A stretch of 64,000 nucleotides of DNA, taken from contig CM045735.1 in NCBI GenBank assembly GCA_024760905.1, positions 5,575,661 through 5,639,660 of the forward strand, read 5' to 3'. How positions within the stretch are numbered: the first letter of the stretch is position 1; every line of letters begins with the position of its first letter. Shown in pieces: positions 55,145 to 64,000 of the stretch. This DNA is from Plotosus lineatus. Lineage: Eukaryota; Chordata; Actinopteri; Siluriformes; Plotosidae. Both the position numbers and the translations under genes were made by a program. The notes beneath the pieces were generated by a model, which searched no databases, was not told the DNA's origin, and saw only the letters and a list, made by a program, of their open reading frames with translations.

Positions 55145-55659
55145 AGGACCCTTCTTTGATAAATATGTACTCAAGTTCCTTTACCAGTCGATCTACGTTC
55201 CTACCATCACCGATGGTCACGAGCTTTGGGTAGTGACCGAAAGAACAAGATTGCGGATACAGGCGGCTGAAATGAGCTTCCTTCGTCGGGTGGCGGGGCT
55301 CTCTCTTAGAGATGAGGTGAGAAGCTCTACCATCCGGGGAGAGCTCGGAGTAGATCTGCTGCTTCTCTGCATTGAGAGGGGCCAGTTGAGGTGGCTCGAG
55401 CATCTAGTCAGAATGCCTCCCGACAGCCTCCCTGGTGAGGTGTTTCAGGCATGTCCAACCGGGAAGAGACCCCGGGGTCGACCTAGAACACGCTGGAAGG
55501 ACTATGTCGCTCGCTTGTCTGGGAACGTTTCGGTGTCCCCCCAGAAGAGCTGGAGGAAATGGCGAGGGAGAGGGATGTCTGGACCTCTTTGCTAAGGTTG
55601 CTGCCTCCGCGACCCGATTCTGGATCAAGCGGAAGAAGATGATGATGATGATGATGAAT
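55145..55659 (+). mobile_element. Rex3-type LINE, 3' end
   Basis: One long frame reads LYQSIYVPTITDGHELWVVT, ERTRLRIQAAEMSFLRRVAG, FQACPTGKRPRGRPRTRWKD and so on. It matches the C-terminus I remember for Rex3, an RTE-clade LINE of fishes, and ends in (GAT)n. It is 5' truncated. The frame breaks before the normal end (WKDYVARLSGNVSVSPQKSW instead of the LG-PPEELEEVA-type end). Not a host gene. Confidence 0.85.
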
Positions 55660-56040
55660 TTTCTTTGTTCATGCGTTCATCTAGAGATGAAAATGTTGAG
55701 GTTCTCTTTGGGAGTAACGAGGATGGATAGGATCAGGAATGAGTACATAAGATGGACAGCACATGTCAGATGTTTTGGAGACAAAGTCAGAGAACATAGA
55801 TTGAGATGGTTTGGACATGTACAGAGGAGGGATAGTGAATATATTGGTAGTAGGATGATGAGGTTGGAACTACCAGGCAGAAGGCCTAGAGGAAGACCAA
55901 AGAGGAGATTTATGGATGTGGTGAAGGAGAACATGAAAGTAGTTGGAGTAAGAGAAGAAGATGCAGAGGACAGGATGACCTGGAGGCAGATGATTCGCTG
56001 TGGTGACCCCTGAAGGGAACAGCCGAAAGGAAAAGAAGTT
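55660..56040 (+). mobile_element. RTE-like LINE 3' end, joined to Rex3
   Basis: [40 protein letters not shown] and [20 protein letters not shown], then EEDAEDRMTWRQMIRCGDP and stop, followed by ACAGCCGAAAGGAAAAGAAG. This frame is intact, the best copy of this LINE tail in the window. Confidence 0.88.
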
Positions 56041-56089
56041 CATTCGTTCATCTTCTTTACAACAGGGTCAGGGTGGATCCAGAATCGAT

Positions 56090-56580
56090 CCTGGGAACAG
56101 TGAGATTGAAGAAGTTATACCAGTTGAAGAAGATATGAGAGACCAGTCCATGATGGGGCATCACGTACACACACGTCCACAACCTCACAGACTCTGACTC
56201 ATGCTCAGGGCAATTTAGAGCTGCAGGAGGAGAGGATGGAGGATCAAACACAGGAGTACGGAGATCAGGGTCCAAGAACACTACCTGCTGCTCCACCAAG
56301 CCAACCCAGCTACAGTACACCATATTATCCACTAGGGTTTCCTGGGGAACTGGAGCATACTGAACAGCTTGTAAGACCATTCCAGGGCCAAAATGCACAA
56401 CCATTCACACATGTGTAGGGGAGTTTGTAAGAGCCGATCAGCCTCATGCGCATGTGTCTTTTGGGTGTGAGAGGAACCCAGAGTACCTGGAGGAAGCCCA
56501 CACAAGCATGGCGAGAAGAAGCAAACGCCACGCAGAGGTGCCTGAGCCTGGGAGCCACACCCAGGACCTTCTTGCTTTTC
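56090..56580 (-). mobile_element. Old SINE-B fragments
   Basis: CATACTGAACAGCTTGTAAG, CAACCATTCACACATGTGTA and CCCAGGACCTTCTTGC. Strongly diverged, with an unassigned stretch 56,160-56,330. Confidence 0.55.
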
Positions 56581-56589
56581 CTCAATTAG

Positions 56590-57050
56590 ATGAGATTCTA
56601 ATATGTAATAAATGAATAAATATCTTGATTAATTTTTTGATTAATATTTAAATCAGTGCCTGTTTTGTCTCCTCAGCTTGTTGTTCTTCATGTTTCCAGT
56701 CAATAGAGATTATTTGACCATGTTCAGCTATTATTTGACTAAGTTTATGCTCAATTTCTGTAATAAATTAGCCTCAACTGGGACGGTGGAGTGAAAATTT
56801 CAGTGTCTGTGAAGCAGAAGCGATTTATAAATATATTTAAGTAAAATGATGCAAAATGGCGGTTGGGGCTGAACGGACGAGGACTGAATGAAGCTCTGTG
56901 AAAAGCACTCGATTATCTCTGATTGTTCCTCGTCACAGGTGGACAATCACGGAGATACCTGTTAGAGCTGTAATGTGGACAAGAAATAACATGATGCACT
57001 TTTTACTGAGTGAAACTAAGAGAAGCAAATAATGAGAAGAGTGAGAAATC
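56590..57050. other. Repeat-free block; candidate conserved non-coding DNA
   Basis: Includes AATAAATTAGCCTCAACTGG and GAGATTATTTGACCATGTTC. No coding potential recognised. Function inferred only from lack of repeats. Confidence 0.35.
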
Positions 57051-57059
57051 AATATGAGA

Positions 57060-57500
57060 GAATGAAAGAGAGAAAGAGAGAGAAAGATAGAAAGAGATAC
57101 ATAGAGAGGGAGGGAGATGGAGATTGGAGAGAGACAGAGAAAGAGATAGAATGAGAGACTCAAAGAACAGGGAGGTATAGAAAGAGAGAGCGAGACAGAG
57201 AGCGAGAGAGTGAGAGACAGAGAGAGGTAGGAAGAGAGAGCGAGATAGAAAGAGAGAGCGAGAGAGACAGAGAGAGGTAGGAAGAGAGAGTGAGACAGAG
57301 AGCGAGAGAGTGAGAGACAGAGAGAGGTAGGAAGAGAGATTGAGACAGAGAGCGAGAGAGTGAGAGACAGAGAGAGGTAGGAAGAGAGAGTGAGACAGAG
57401 AGCGAGAGACTGAGAGACAGAGAGAGGTAGGAAGAGAAAGAGATAGAAATAGAGAGAGCGAGACAGAGAGCGAGAGAGTGAGAGACAGAGAGAGATAGAA

Positions 57501-57531
<31 letters not shown>

Positions 57532-57536
57532 GAGCA

Positions 57537-57575
<39 letters not shown>

Positions 57576-57585
57576 TATATATATC

Positions 57586-57641
<56 letters not shown>

Positions 57642-57738
57642 AAGAGACAGAGAGCGAGAGAGTGAGAGACAGAGAGAGGGGAAGAGAAAGAGATAGAAAT
57701 AGAGTAAGTGAGAGACAGAGCGCAAGCGAGTGAGAGAC

Positions 57739-57783
<45 letters not shown>

Positions 57784-57855
57784 GAGACACAGAAAGAGAG
57801 ACAGAAAGAGGTAGAAAGAGAAACAGATAGAAACAGAGAGAGAGAAAGAGAGCGA

Positions 57856-57893
<38 letters not shown>

Positions 57894-58034
57894 CAGAGAG
57901 CGAGACAGAGAGTGAGAGAGTGAGAGACAGAGAGAGGGGAAGAGAAAGAGATAGAAATAGAGAGAATGAGAGAGAGAGAGAGAGAGATAGAAAGACAGAG
58001 AAAGAGATAGAAATAGAGGGAGAGACAGAGAGCG
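57060..58034 (+). repeat. ~1-kb GA-rich polypurine tract with higher-order units
   Basis: Almost pure purine on the forward strand. Units of about 58-60 bases recur (AGAGAGGTAGGAAGAGAGAG, CGAGACAGAGAGCGAGAGAG), with (GACA)n blocks and an (AT)n at 57,570-57,608. The long Ser/Leu frames on the other strand are artefacts of this composition. Confidence 0.95.
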
Positions 58035-58114
58035 AGATGACGGTATGCATCGATGCATCCAACAGAAGTTTTAAATGTTTTCTTTGAAAAAACCCATAAA
58101 ACCCCAACATCCTA

Positions 58115-58390
58115 CAGCTGTCTATCTCAGCCAACTCTGGGCAAAGGCGGCGTTCACTCAGAGCAGCTCGCCAGAGCAACACACCTACAACCATTCACGC
58201 TCGCGCTCACACCGGGGGGAACTTTTCAACAGCCAATAACGTGAATGTCTTTGGACTGAGGGAGGAAACCACAGTATGTGGAGGAAACCCATGCAAACAC
58301 AGCAGAACATATAACCTCTACCCAAAAAGAGGGGGGCGGGACTCAAACCCTCTTGATGTGAAGCAGAAGTGTTAATAACTACAGCACTGT
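58115..58390 (-). mobile_element. SINE-B fragment
   Basis: TATCTCAGCCAACTCTGGGC, GGACTGAGGGAGGAAACCAC and AACTACAGCACTGTG in reverse. Diverged. Confidence 0.7.
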
Positions 58391-58515
58391 GTTCCGAACA
58401 TTATCTAACATTTATAACTTATTTATTTGTTTATTTATTTATCTCCAATTTTGTCCTAATACTGTATTCAACAGTTGTGTTGTGTTTAGATATTTTTTTA
58501 TATACATCTCAATGT

Positions 58516-58815
58516 GGGCAGTGGTGGCCTGGTGCGGAATCACTGATCCTAAGGTTGGGGGTTCAAGCGCCACTCTCAACAGATCGTCACTGTCCCCCCC
58601 AGTGCCGCTAGCTGGGTTATCAAAAGCCAGTCATGTCTCTCACTGTCTCTGGTGAGAGGTTCATGTAAAAGAACCATTGCTGACTTTCCACAAGAGTAGC
58701 TGCATAGCCGTAAGCTTGTTTCTGCCCCACAATGGCCTGGAGAGATGTCCAGGGTGTACTCTGTCTTTGCCCGGAGTCGGACGAACCCAATTAGGGTTAC
58801 ACAGCTACAGAATAC
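58516..58815 (+). mobile_element. SINE-A1 copy
   Basis: GGGCAGTGGTGGCCTGGTGC, GGTTGGGGGTTCAAGCGCCA, AGAACCATTGCTGACTTTCC. Short deletion in the head. Confidence 0.87.
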
Positions 58816-58844
58816 ATTCTGATGCCATTAATTTATTTCCAATC

Positions 58845-59510
58845 ATTTCTGTAACCACTTAATACTAATTAGGGTTGCGGGGAGGCTGGCGCCCATCCCA
58901 GTTGATTACGGGTGAGGGCAGAATACACCCTGGACAGCTCGCCAGGCCATCGTAGCGCGGAAACACACTGACAGCTTTGCATCTATTCTTGTCGAAAGTC
59001 ACCGATGGTTCGTTTACATGAACCTCACACCATAGACCAGGTTTTCACTTCAACCAAACAGTAGCCACACCTTCCACCTGTTTCCACCAATCACTGATCA
59101 TTCAAAAGAAAACTAAACAAAAACTAGACTGGACATTACTGTTTCAATTCTGAAGTGGGGCCATCTTGGTGAGATCACCTTTAAAACTTAACGCGAGGTG
59201 CTCTCACCAAGATGGCCCCACTCCAGAGTTGAAACATGGATGTAGAATCTAGGTGTTTTTTTTTTTTTTTTTTTTATGATTGGTGATTGAAACAAGTTAG
59301 GAAGGTGTGGCTACTGTTGAAGTGAAAACCTGCACCCACACCAGACCTTTGTGGATAAGATTGGAGACCCCTGCCATAGACAGTGAGAGACATGGCCGGC
59401 CTTTGATAACCCAGTTAGTTCACTGGAGGGGACAGTGACAACCTTGTGGAGAGTGGGACTCGAACCCACAACCTTAGGCACAGCTATCCAGCGTCCTATA
59501 CCACTAGACC
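58845..59510 (-). mobile_element. SINE-A1 split by a hAT foldback with exact 8-bp duplication
   Basis: SINE-A1 runs 58,845-59,037, stops after CCATAGAC, and resumes with CCATAGACAGTGAGAGACAT at 59,374. The duplication CCATAGAC is perfect at both edges. Confidence 0.93.
59038..59373. mobile_element. 336-bp hAT foldback MITE
   Basis: Begins CAGGTTTTCACTTCAACC and ends TTGGAGACCCCTG. Inverted arms (CAGTAGCCACACCTTCC and GGAAGGTGTGGCTACTG) enclose a second inverted pair (GGGGCCATCTTGGTGAG and CTCACCAAGATGGCCCC). The outer end matches the CAGGGGTCTCCAA start of vertebrate hAT MITEs. Confidence 0.9.
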
Positions 59511-59539
59511 ACCATCATAGCTACATAAGTACATCTTTT

Positions 59540-60185
59540 GGGCTTTTTACACCCAAGCCTAGTAGTTCATCAAGCCAGTGCTCATCCTCGATTTCTGTAG
59601 CGTGAAGAGTTCAACTCCCCCTGGATGGGACGCTAGTCCATCGCGGGTTACCTTCCCAGTATATTTTTACTGGTACTGGTATATTTTACACTGCTGGGTG
59701 AACAGAGGCACACTTGTGGTTGAGACCTTGCCCAGGGGTCTTAGCACAGTGAGGGGGGGCTAACTGGGATTCGAACACACAACTTCCCGGTCATGAGCCA
59801 GTCATGGTGGGACGCTAGTCCATTGCGGGTTACCTTCCCAGTATATTTTTACTGGTACTGGTATATTTTACACTGCTGGGTGAACAGAGGCACACTTGTG
59901 GTTGAGACCTTGCCCAGGGGTCTTAGCACAGTGAGGGGGGGCTAACTGGGATTCGAGCACAAAACCTCCCGGTCATGAGCCGGTCATGGTGGGACGCTAG
60001 TCCATTGCGGGTTACCTTCCCAGTATATTTTTACTGGTACTGGTATATTTTACACTGCTGGGTGAACAGAGGCACACTTATGGTTGAGACCTTGCCCAGT
60101 AGTCTTAGCACAGTGAGGGGGGGGGGGGGCAATGGGATTCGAACACACAACCTCCTGGTCATGAGCCCAGCACCACCGACCCCAC
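59540..60185 (-). mobile_element. SINE-D with a 182-bp internal tandem triplication
   Basis: Reverse SINE-D. The block starting GGGACGCTAGTCCAT occurs at 59,627, 59,809 and 59,991, spaced exactly 182 bases. Each block holds TATATTTTTACTGGTACTGG and CTTGTGGTTGAGACCTTGCC (or a one-base variant). A G run lengthens in the last copy. Confidence 0.93.
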
Positions 60186-60189
60186 ATCA

Positions 60190-61235
60190 TAGCTGCATTA
60201 ACACCTTTATTACACAATCCAGGAGTGGGTATTCTTCCAGGAATGAAACATCTGTAGTCTCTGTCTCCTTCAAACCCCCACAGAGCTCGACAACATCTCC
60301 ATCCGGATTCTTATATAATCCGAATTAAATCCAGTGTAAACGTGCACTGCAGAAAACTGATTTTTTTTTTTATTATTTTTTTTTTTATTATCCCAGGTCC
60401 AAACTGCCCGGATTTCAAAACCACGCAGATTATCAACACATCCCTGCAGCTCGGCCCTTAAAGCCGTTACACGCTATTGTGTCCATTGTGTACCGGGTCT
60501 TAAACGGAGAGAGACACCGGCTCTGATCCGTAATACCTTCACTCCCCACCAGAACTCATCAGCTCCCTTCATCAGCCACAATCTCCTGCCATTGAGCATG
60601 TCCATTTCCCCAGAGCTTGATCGGCCAAATAGATTACTTCGAATCATTTGATTATGTTAATCCCTGCACCTTTTCATCCGCCCTTCCCTGAATAGTGCGC
60701 AGGACAAAAGAGTGTATAAGACCCCTTTTCAACCGGAATTAGTGTTTATCGCTTCCTGTTATTCATTGCATTGTTGAATGGCACGATGGAAAAGAAGGTA
60801 GTTAGGGATACAAATCCGCTTGGGTGACAAAACACTTCTCTTGTCCCCTGAACTGAAATCTATGAGATGACAAATCACTTTATACACCAAACTAATTGGA
60901 TGATGACTTAAGTGTAGAAGAATCACGTTGGTTTGGACCACGTCCCGGCTTACAAGCAAGATCTACTCATTCCAGTGTTCACCTTTTCAGCACAAAATAA
61001 GCTTCTTAATGCGGGTGAATGGTGCTGAAACAAATTTCGACTCAGTTGGACGTCAGAGGAGGAGTCGATGCTCACAGGCCGGGTATCCAGAACACGTATA
61101 TTAATGTCAATATAACATTGCGCTTTCTTCAAAAAAATAAAGAATAAGATTTCTTCCATCGTGAGGGTTTAACGCGTCTCACGATTCCCTGATTAGATCA
61201 AATAATAAACCAATTACAGGATCATAAGTATGGAT
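60190..61235. other. Repeat-free block rich in TAAT motifs; candidate conserved non-coding DNA
   Basis: The longest clean block of the desert. Near 60,625-60,665 it reads CAAATAGATTACTTCGAATC then ATTTGATTATGTTAATCCC, and near 60,890 CAAACTAATTGGATGATG. These are homeodomain-type sites. No coding frame with splice context. Regulatory role inferred. Confidence 0.42.
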
Positions 61236-61254
61236 GATGGTGGGGAAGTAGTGA

Positions 61255-61615
61255 CCTGCTGGTAAACGGCGTTGGATCGCTAATCCTAAGGTTGGGGGTT
61301 CGAGTCCCACTCTCCACAAGGTTGTCACTGTCGTGTGTGGGTGTGTGTGTGTGTGTCCCCAGTGCAGCTAACTGGGTTATCAAAGGCCGGCCATGTCTCT
61401 CACTGTCTATGGAGTGAGGTTCATGTAAAAGAACCCATTGTGGACGTTCATCAAGATTAGCTGCAAAGCCGTCAGCGTGTTTCTGCCCCCCTGCTAAATG
61501 ATTGTGTCAGGATGGACAGCCGACGTAAAAACTTATGACAAATCAAACATGCCAATCAGAAGATTCGCCGTGGCGACCCCTGAAAAAAAGGGGGAAAGCC
61601 GAAAGGAAAAGAAGT
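61255..61615 (+). mobile_element. SINE-A2 with (GT)n in the body
   Basis: GTTGGGGGTTCGAGTCCCAC, (GT)n at 61,333-61,357, TGTGTCAGGATGGACAGCCG, AGATTCGCCGTGGCGACCCC, AGCCGAAAGGAAAAGAAG. Confidence 0.88.
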
Positions 61616-61904
61616 ATGGATGATGGTGTCGTCGCCCTCCCCCCACCTCCAGCTTTCTCCTGCTCCTGCTTTAATCAGCTTAACCTTCAAGCGGCCGAAT
61701 GAGGTCATACATGACCCCGAGCATATACTAGTATATCCGGGCGCCATTTTTCTAATTTTAATTTGTTTTCATTTTTGATGCAAAGGGAAAAAATGCAAAG
61801 AAATAAAAGGTAACATTCATATTACAAGATGTAACGCACAAGGTTCATGTAAATAAATGTAATATTGTTCTATCGTTGTGTGTTTTTGTTTTTTTGTAAA
61901 AATA

Positions 61905-62225
61905 TATTCGCTGTGGTGACCCCTGAGAAAGGGAACAGCCGGAAGGAAAAGCAGAAGAAGAAGAAGAAGATATAGTGCAGCTAACTGGATTATCAAAGGC
62001 GGGCCGTGTCTCTCACTGTCTCTGGTGAGAGGTTGATGTAAAAGAACCGTTGCTGGCTTTCATAAAGAGGAGCTGCAAAGCCGTCCGCGTGTTTCCGCCC
62101 CTCGCTAAAGGGTTGTGTCAGGAAGGGCATCCGACGTAAAAACCTATGAACCGAATCAAACGTGCGAATAATTCACTGTGGCGTCCCCTGAGAAAGGGAA
62201 AAAGACGAAAGGAAATCTCATATCA
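61905..62225 (+). mobile_element. LINE tail followed by 5'-truncated SINE-A2
   Basis: 61,905-61,970 is TTCGCTGTGGTGACCCCTGA with AGCCGGAAGGAAAAGCAG and a (GAA)n. From about 61,975 SINE-A2 resumes inside its body (GTGCAGCTAACTGGATTATC) and ends AAAAAGACGAAAGGAAATC. Confidence 0.85.
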
Positions 62226-62331
62226 AATTCCAGACCTTATTACATAAGATGATGGACATATATATTAGAGACAGACATAAATATGAAGAACTCGAAAACA
62301 ATCATTTATATAGAAATGTCTGTCTGTCTGT

Positions 62332-62672
62332 CTACCTTTCAGCTTTTTCCCTTTTACTTGGGAGTCGCCACAGAGAATCATCTGATTCGCCAGAGGTTTT
62401 TACGTCGGATGCCCTTCCTGTCACAACCCTTTGCGCAAGGGACAGAAACACGCTGACGGCTTTGCAGCTCCTCTTTACGAAGGTCAGCAATGGTTCTTTT
62501 ACATCAACCTCTCACCATAGACAGTGACAGACATGGCCCGCCTTTGATAACCCAGTTAGCCACACTGGGGGGGGGGGGGCAGTGACAACCTGGTGGAGAC
62601 TTGTGGGACTTGAACCCCCAACCTTTGGATCAGCGATCCAGCGCTCTATACCACTAGACCACCACTGCCCCT
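62332..62672 (-). mobile_element. SINE-A2 copy
   Basis: TTTCAGCTTTTTCCCTTTTA, GGATGCCCTTCCTGTCACAA, GGATCAGCGATCCAGCGCTC, AGACCACCACTGCCCC. Complete, in reverse. Confidence 0.9.
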
Positions 62673-62771
62673 CATTTATATAGAAATATTTCTATATAAA
62701 GTCAATGGGGTCACAAATGACCCCACTCGGTCATACTAGACTCCGAAATAGCTCGGTCGCTTGAGGGTTAA

Positions 62772-63570
62772 CCTGTATGAAAACACAAAATGTCACTGCA
62801 CATGTTTTATTTTCATTATTTTCACACATTTTTGGCTCATTCAGCAGTTAAAACTTGTGGTGTACGTATCTTCCCTGAACTGGCTGACAAGATTTAAAAA
62901 AAAAAAAAAAAAAAAAAGCAAATATAAAATTTTTATATATAATAACACAAGAAGACTATTGTTTAAAGCTTTATCTTTTCCAACATGCAGTACATCCTGT
63001 CTCTATCAACACAATAAATGCATGACTTGAATCATTTGGGACGTCTACAGAACTCTGGTTGATGACCAGTCCCTTTTGGCATCGTGTCCATCAGTTAAAG
63101 CCATCATGAAGCGTCAGGAGATACAGAGGTTGATTCCTCGTGAGGTTCGCGTGGGATTCTTCAGGCTGTACCGCACTTTACATTTGGTCTCATGGTTTTA
63201 GGTTGAGGGACCGAGGCTCTAGGCCTGTTCATCAGCTGTACTAGACGTTCGGACCCCGAGCTGGCCGATGTGAGCCGAGTGCTCCTTGGCTTTGAGCCGA
63301 AGAGCCGCGATGCTGGATGCGCGGCGATCCACGGGCAAGGAAGAGGAGCACAGCGTGGAGGAGGAAGAGGAAGGAGAATCAGGAATGTGAAAAGGAGGAA
63401 GACCTGGATTGTCTGCCGGGGGAACAGCCAGTCTTTGAAGTGCCAGTGGAGTGAAGAATCTGTAAAGATGGTGAAACGTTATTGGTTAGAAGGCATCACA
63501 AATAAGCACATAATGAAGCACAATTATTTGTACTGTGTATCCGGGACGGTCAAAGGAGGGGTGGAGTCAA
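62772..63570. other. Unrecognised region; part GC-rich
   Basis: 62,772-63,030 is A/T-rich with poly(A) at 62,897-62,918. 63,040-63,570 is more G/C-rich and has an open frame (63,270-63,587) coding an Arg/Gly-rich run (HGQGRGAQRGGGRGRRIRNV). No motif or splice context supports a host exon. A LINE 5' fragment is possible. Confidence 0.3.
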
Positions 63571-63574
63571 TCAC

Positions 63575-63765
63575 AGCTGATCCGTAAATGAGAAGACGCG
63601 AAAAACCTGAATAGGTCGGCAAGCCACTGCAGGGCTAAAACGGACACGAACATACAGCCACACACGTTCATAGTCGTGGCCGACTTTCACCAGCCACTCA
63701 ACGTAATGCGCACGTCTCTGGAGTGCAGGCGGAAACCCAAACGTGCACCAGGGGGGAAAAAAATG
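63575..63765 (-). mobile_element. SINE-B fragment, old
   Basis: GCCACTGCAGGGCTAAAACG and GTCTCTGGAGTGCAGGCGGA resemble the SINE-B body in reverse. Confidence 0.5.
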
Positions 63766-63769
63766 CAAG

Positions 63770-63970
63770 TGGGGCAGTACTGGCTTAGTGGTAAAGGCTC
63801 AGGATTACTGATCCAAAAAGTCAGGGGTTCAAGCCTCAGTACCCACAATGTACCACTCTTGGGCCCTTAAGCAAGGCCCTTAACCCTGTAGTGTCCAGCT
63901 GTATAAAAATAATGAATGTAATCATACTGGCTGAGGGTGTCTGAAAAATGTCATAAATGGAAATGTGGAC
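63770..63970 (+). mobile_element. SINE-C copy
   Basis: TGGGGCAGTACTGGCTTAGT, GGTTCAAGCCTCAGTACCC, TTAAGCAAGGCCCTTAACCC, GTGTCTGAAAAATGTCATAA. The head-to-tail order is complete. Confidence 0.85.
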
Positions 63971-64000
63971 TCGACACAGAAAGGCCCTTACAACCATGAG

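Larger units (their letters stand above)
61684..62767. mobile_element. piggyBac-like element with TTAA duplication and nested SINEs
   Basis: TTAA at 61,680-83 and 62,768-71 flanks the inverted ends CCTTCAAGCGGCCGA and TCGGTCGCTTGAGGG (13 of 15 match). Subterminal TGACCCC/GGGGTCA motifs sit inside both ends. TTAA duplication with CCC-type ends is the piggyBac signature. No transposase. A LINE tail and two SINE-A2 copies lie inside. Confidence 0.8.

Noticed and set aside
55044..55595. 183-codon frame as a host gene
   Set aside because: Its core matches the Rex3-type LINE C-terminus and it ends in the LINE's (GAT)n tail.
55435..56013. 192-codon frame as a host gene
   Set aside because: It spans the junction of two LINE fragments and reads LINE tail sequence.
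57060..58194. Very long Ser/Leu-rich open frames (up to 344 codons) on the reverse strand
   Set aside because: They arise only because (GA)n read in reverse gives TCT/CTC codons without stops. No domain, no splice context.

Overview
This is vertebrate nuclear DNA, almost certainly from a teleost fish. Two spliced protein-coding genes can be read exon by exon, and they lie in the same convergent order as on the mammalian X chromosome (PDK3 forward, PCYT1B reverse). The rest is intron or intergenic DNA packed with fish-type repeats: tRNA-headed SINEs, Rex3/RTE-type LINE fragments, Tigger-like, hAT and piggyBac-like DNA elements, and long (AT)n, (CA)n and (GA)n arrays. A SINE family with the tail seen in catfishes and relatives hints at an otophysan, but that is only a hint.

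Layout: 1-9,555 holds exons 2-11 of pdk3 (forward); exon 1 was not found and probably lies before base 1. 9,556-14,224 is the gap between the two 3' ends and is mainly a Tigger-like transposon split by a LINE. 14,225-22,424 is pcyt1b (reverse), complete in eight coding exons (325 codons plus stop). From 22,425 to 64,000 I find no host coding exon. This ~41.5 kb desert contains dozens of SINEs, a TIR element studded with TTCCG motifs, a BED-finger hAT relic with a 43-bp minisatellite inside it, a ~1 kb GA-rich tract, and several repeat-free blocks that are candidate conserved regulatory DNA.

The two genes serve different pathways. PDK3 is a mitochondrial kinase that switches off pyruvate dehydrogenase. 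PCYT1B is the CTP:phosphocholine cytidylyltransferase that limits phosphatidylcholine synthesis. They are neighbours by conserved synteny, not by operon-like function.

The most interesting structure is in the repeats. SINE-A copies carry one tRNA-like head with either of two tails: one is shared with SINE-B, the other with the 3' end of an RTE-like LINE in this same window. Other points are a 120-bp perfect inverted repeat at 2,942-3,227, a GC-AG intron in pdk3, a palindromic foldback element in a pcyt1b intron, and nested insertions with readable target-site duplications. SINE-A to SINE-E are labels used here for convenience, not database names. No previously undescribed functional system is demonstrable from the sequence alone.
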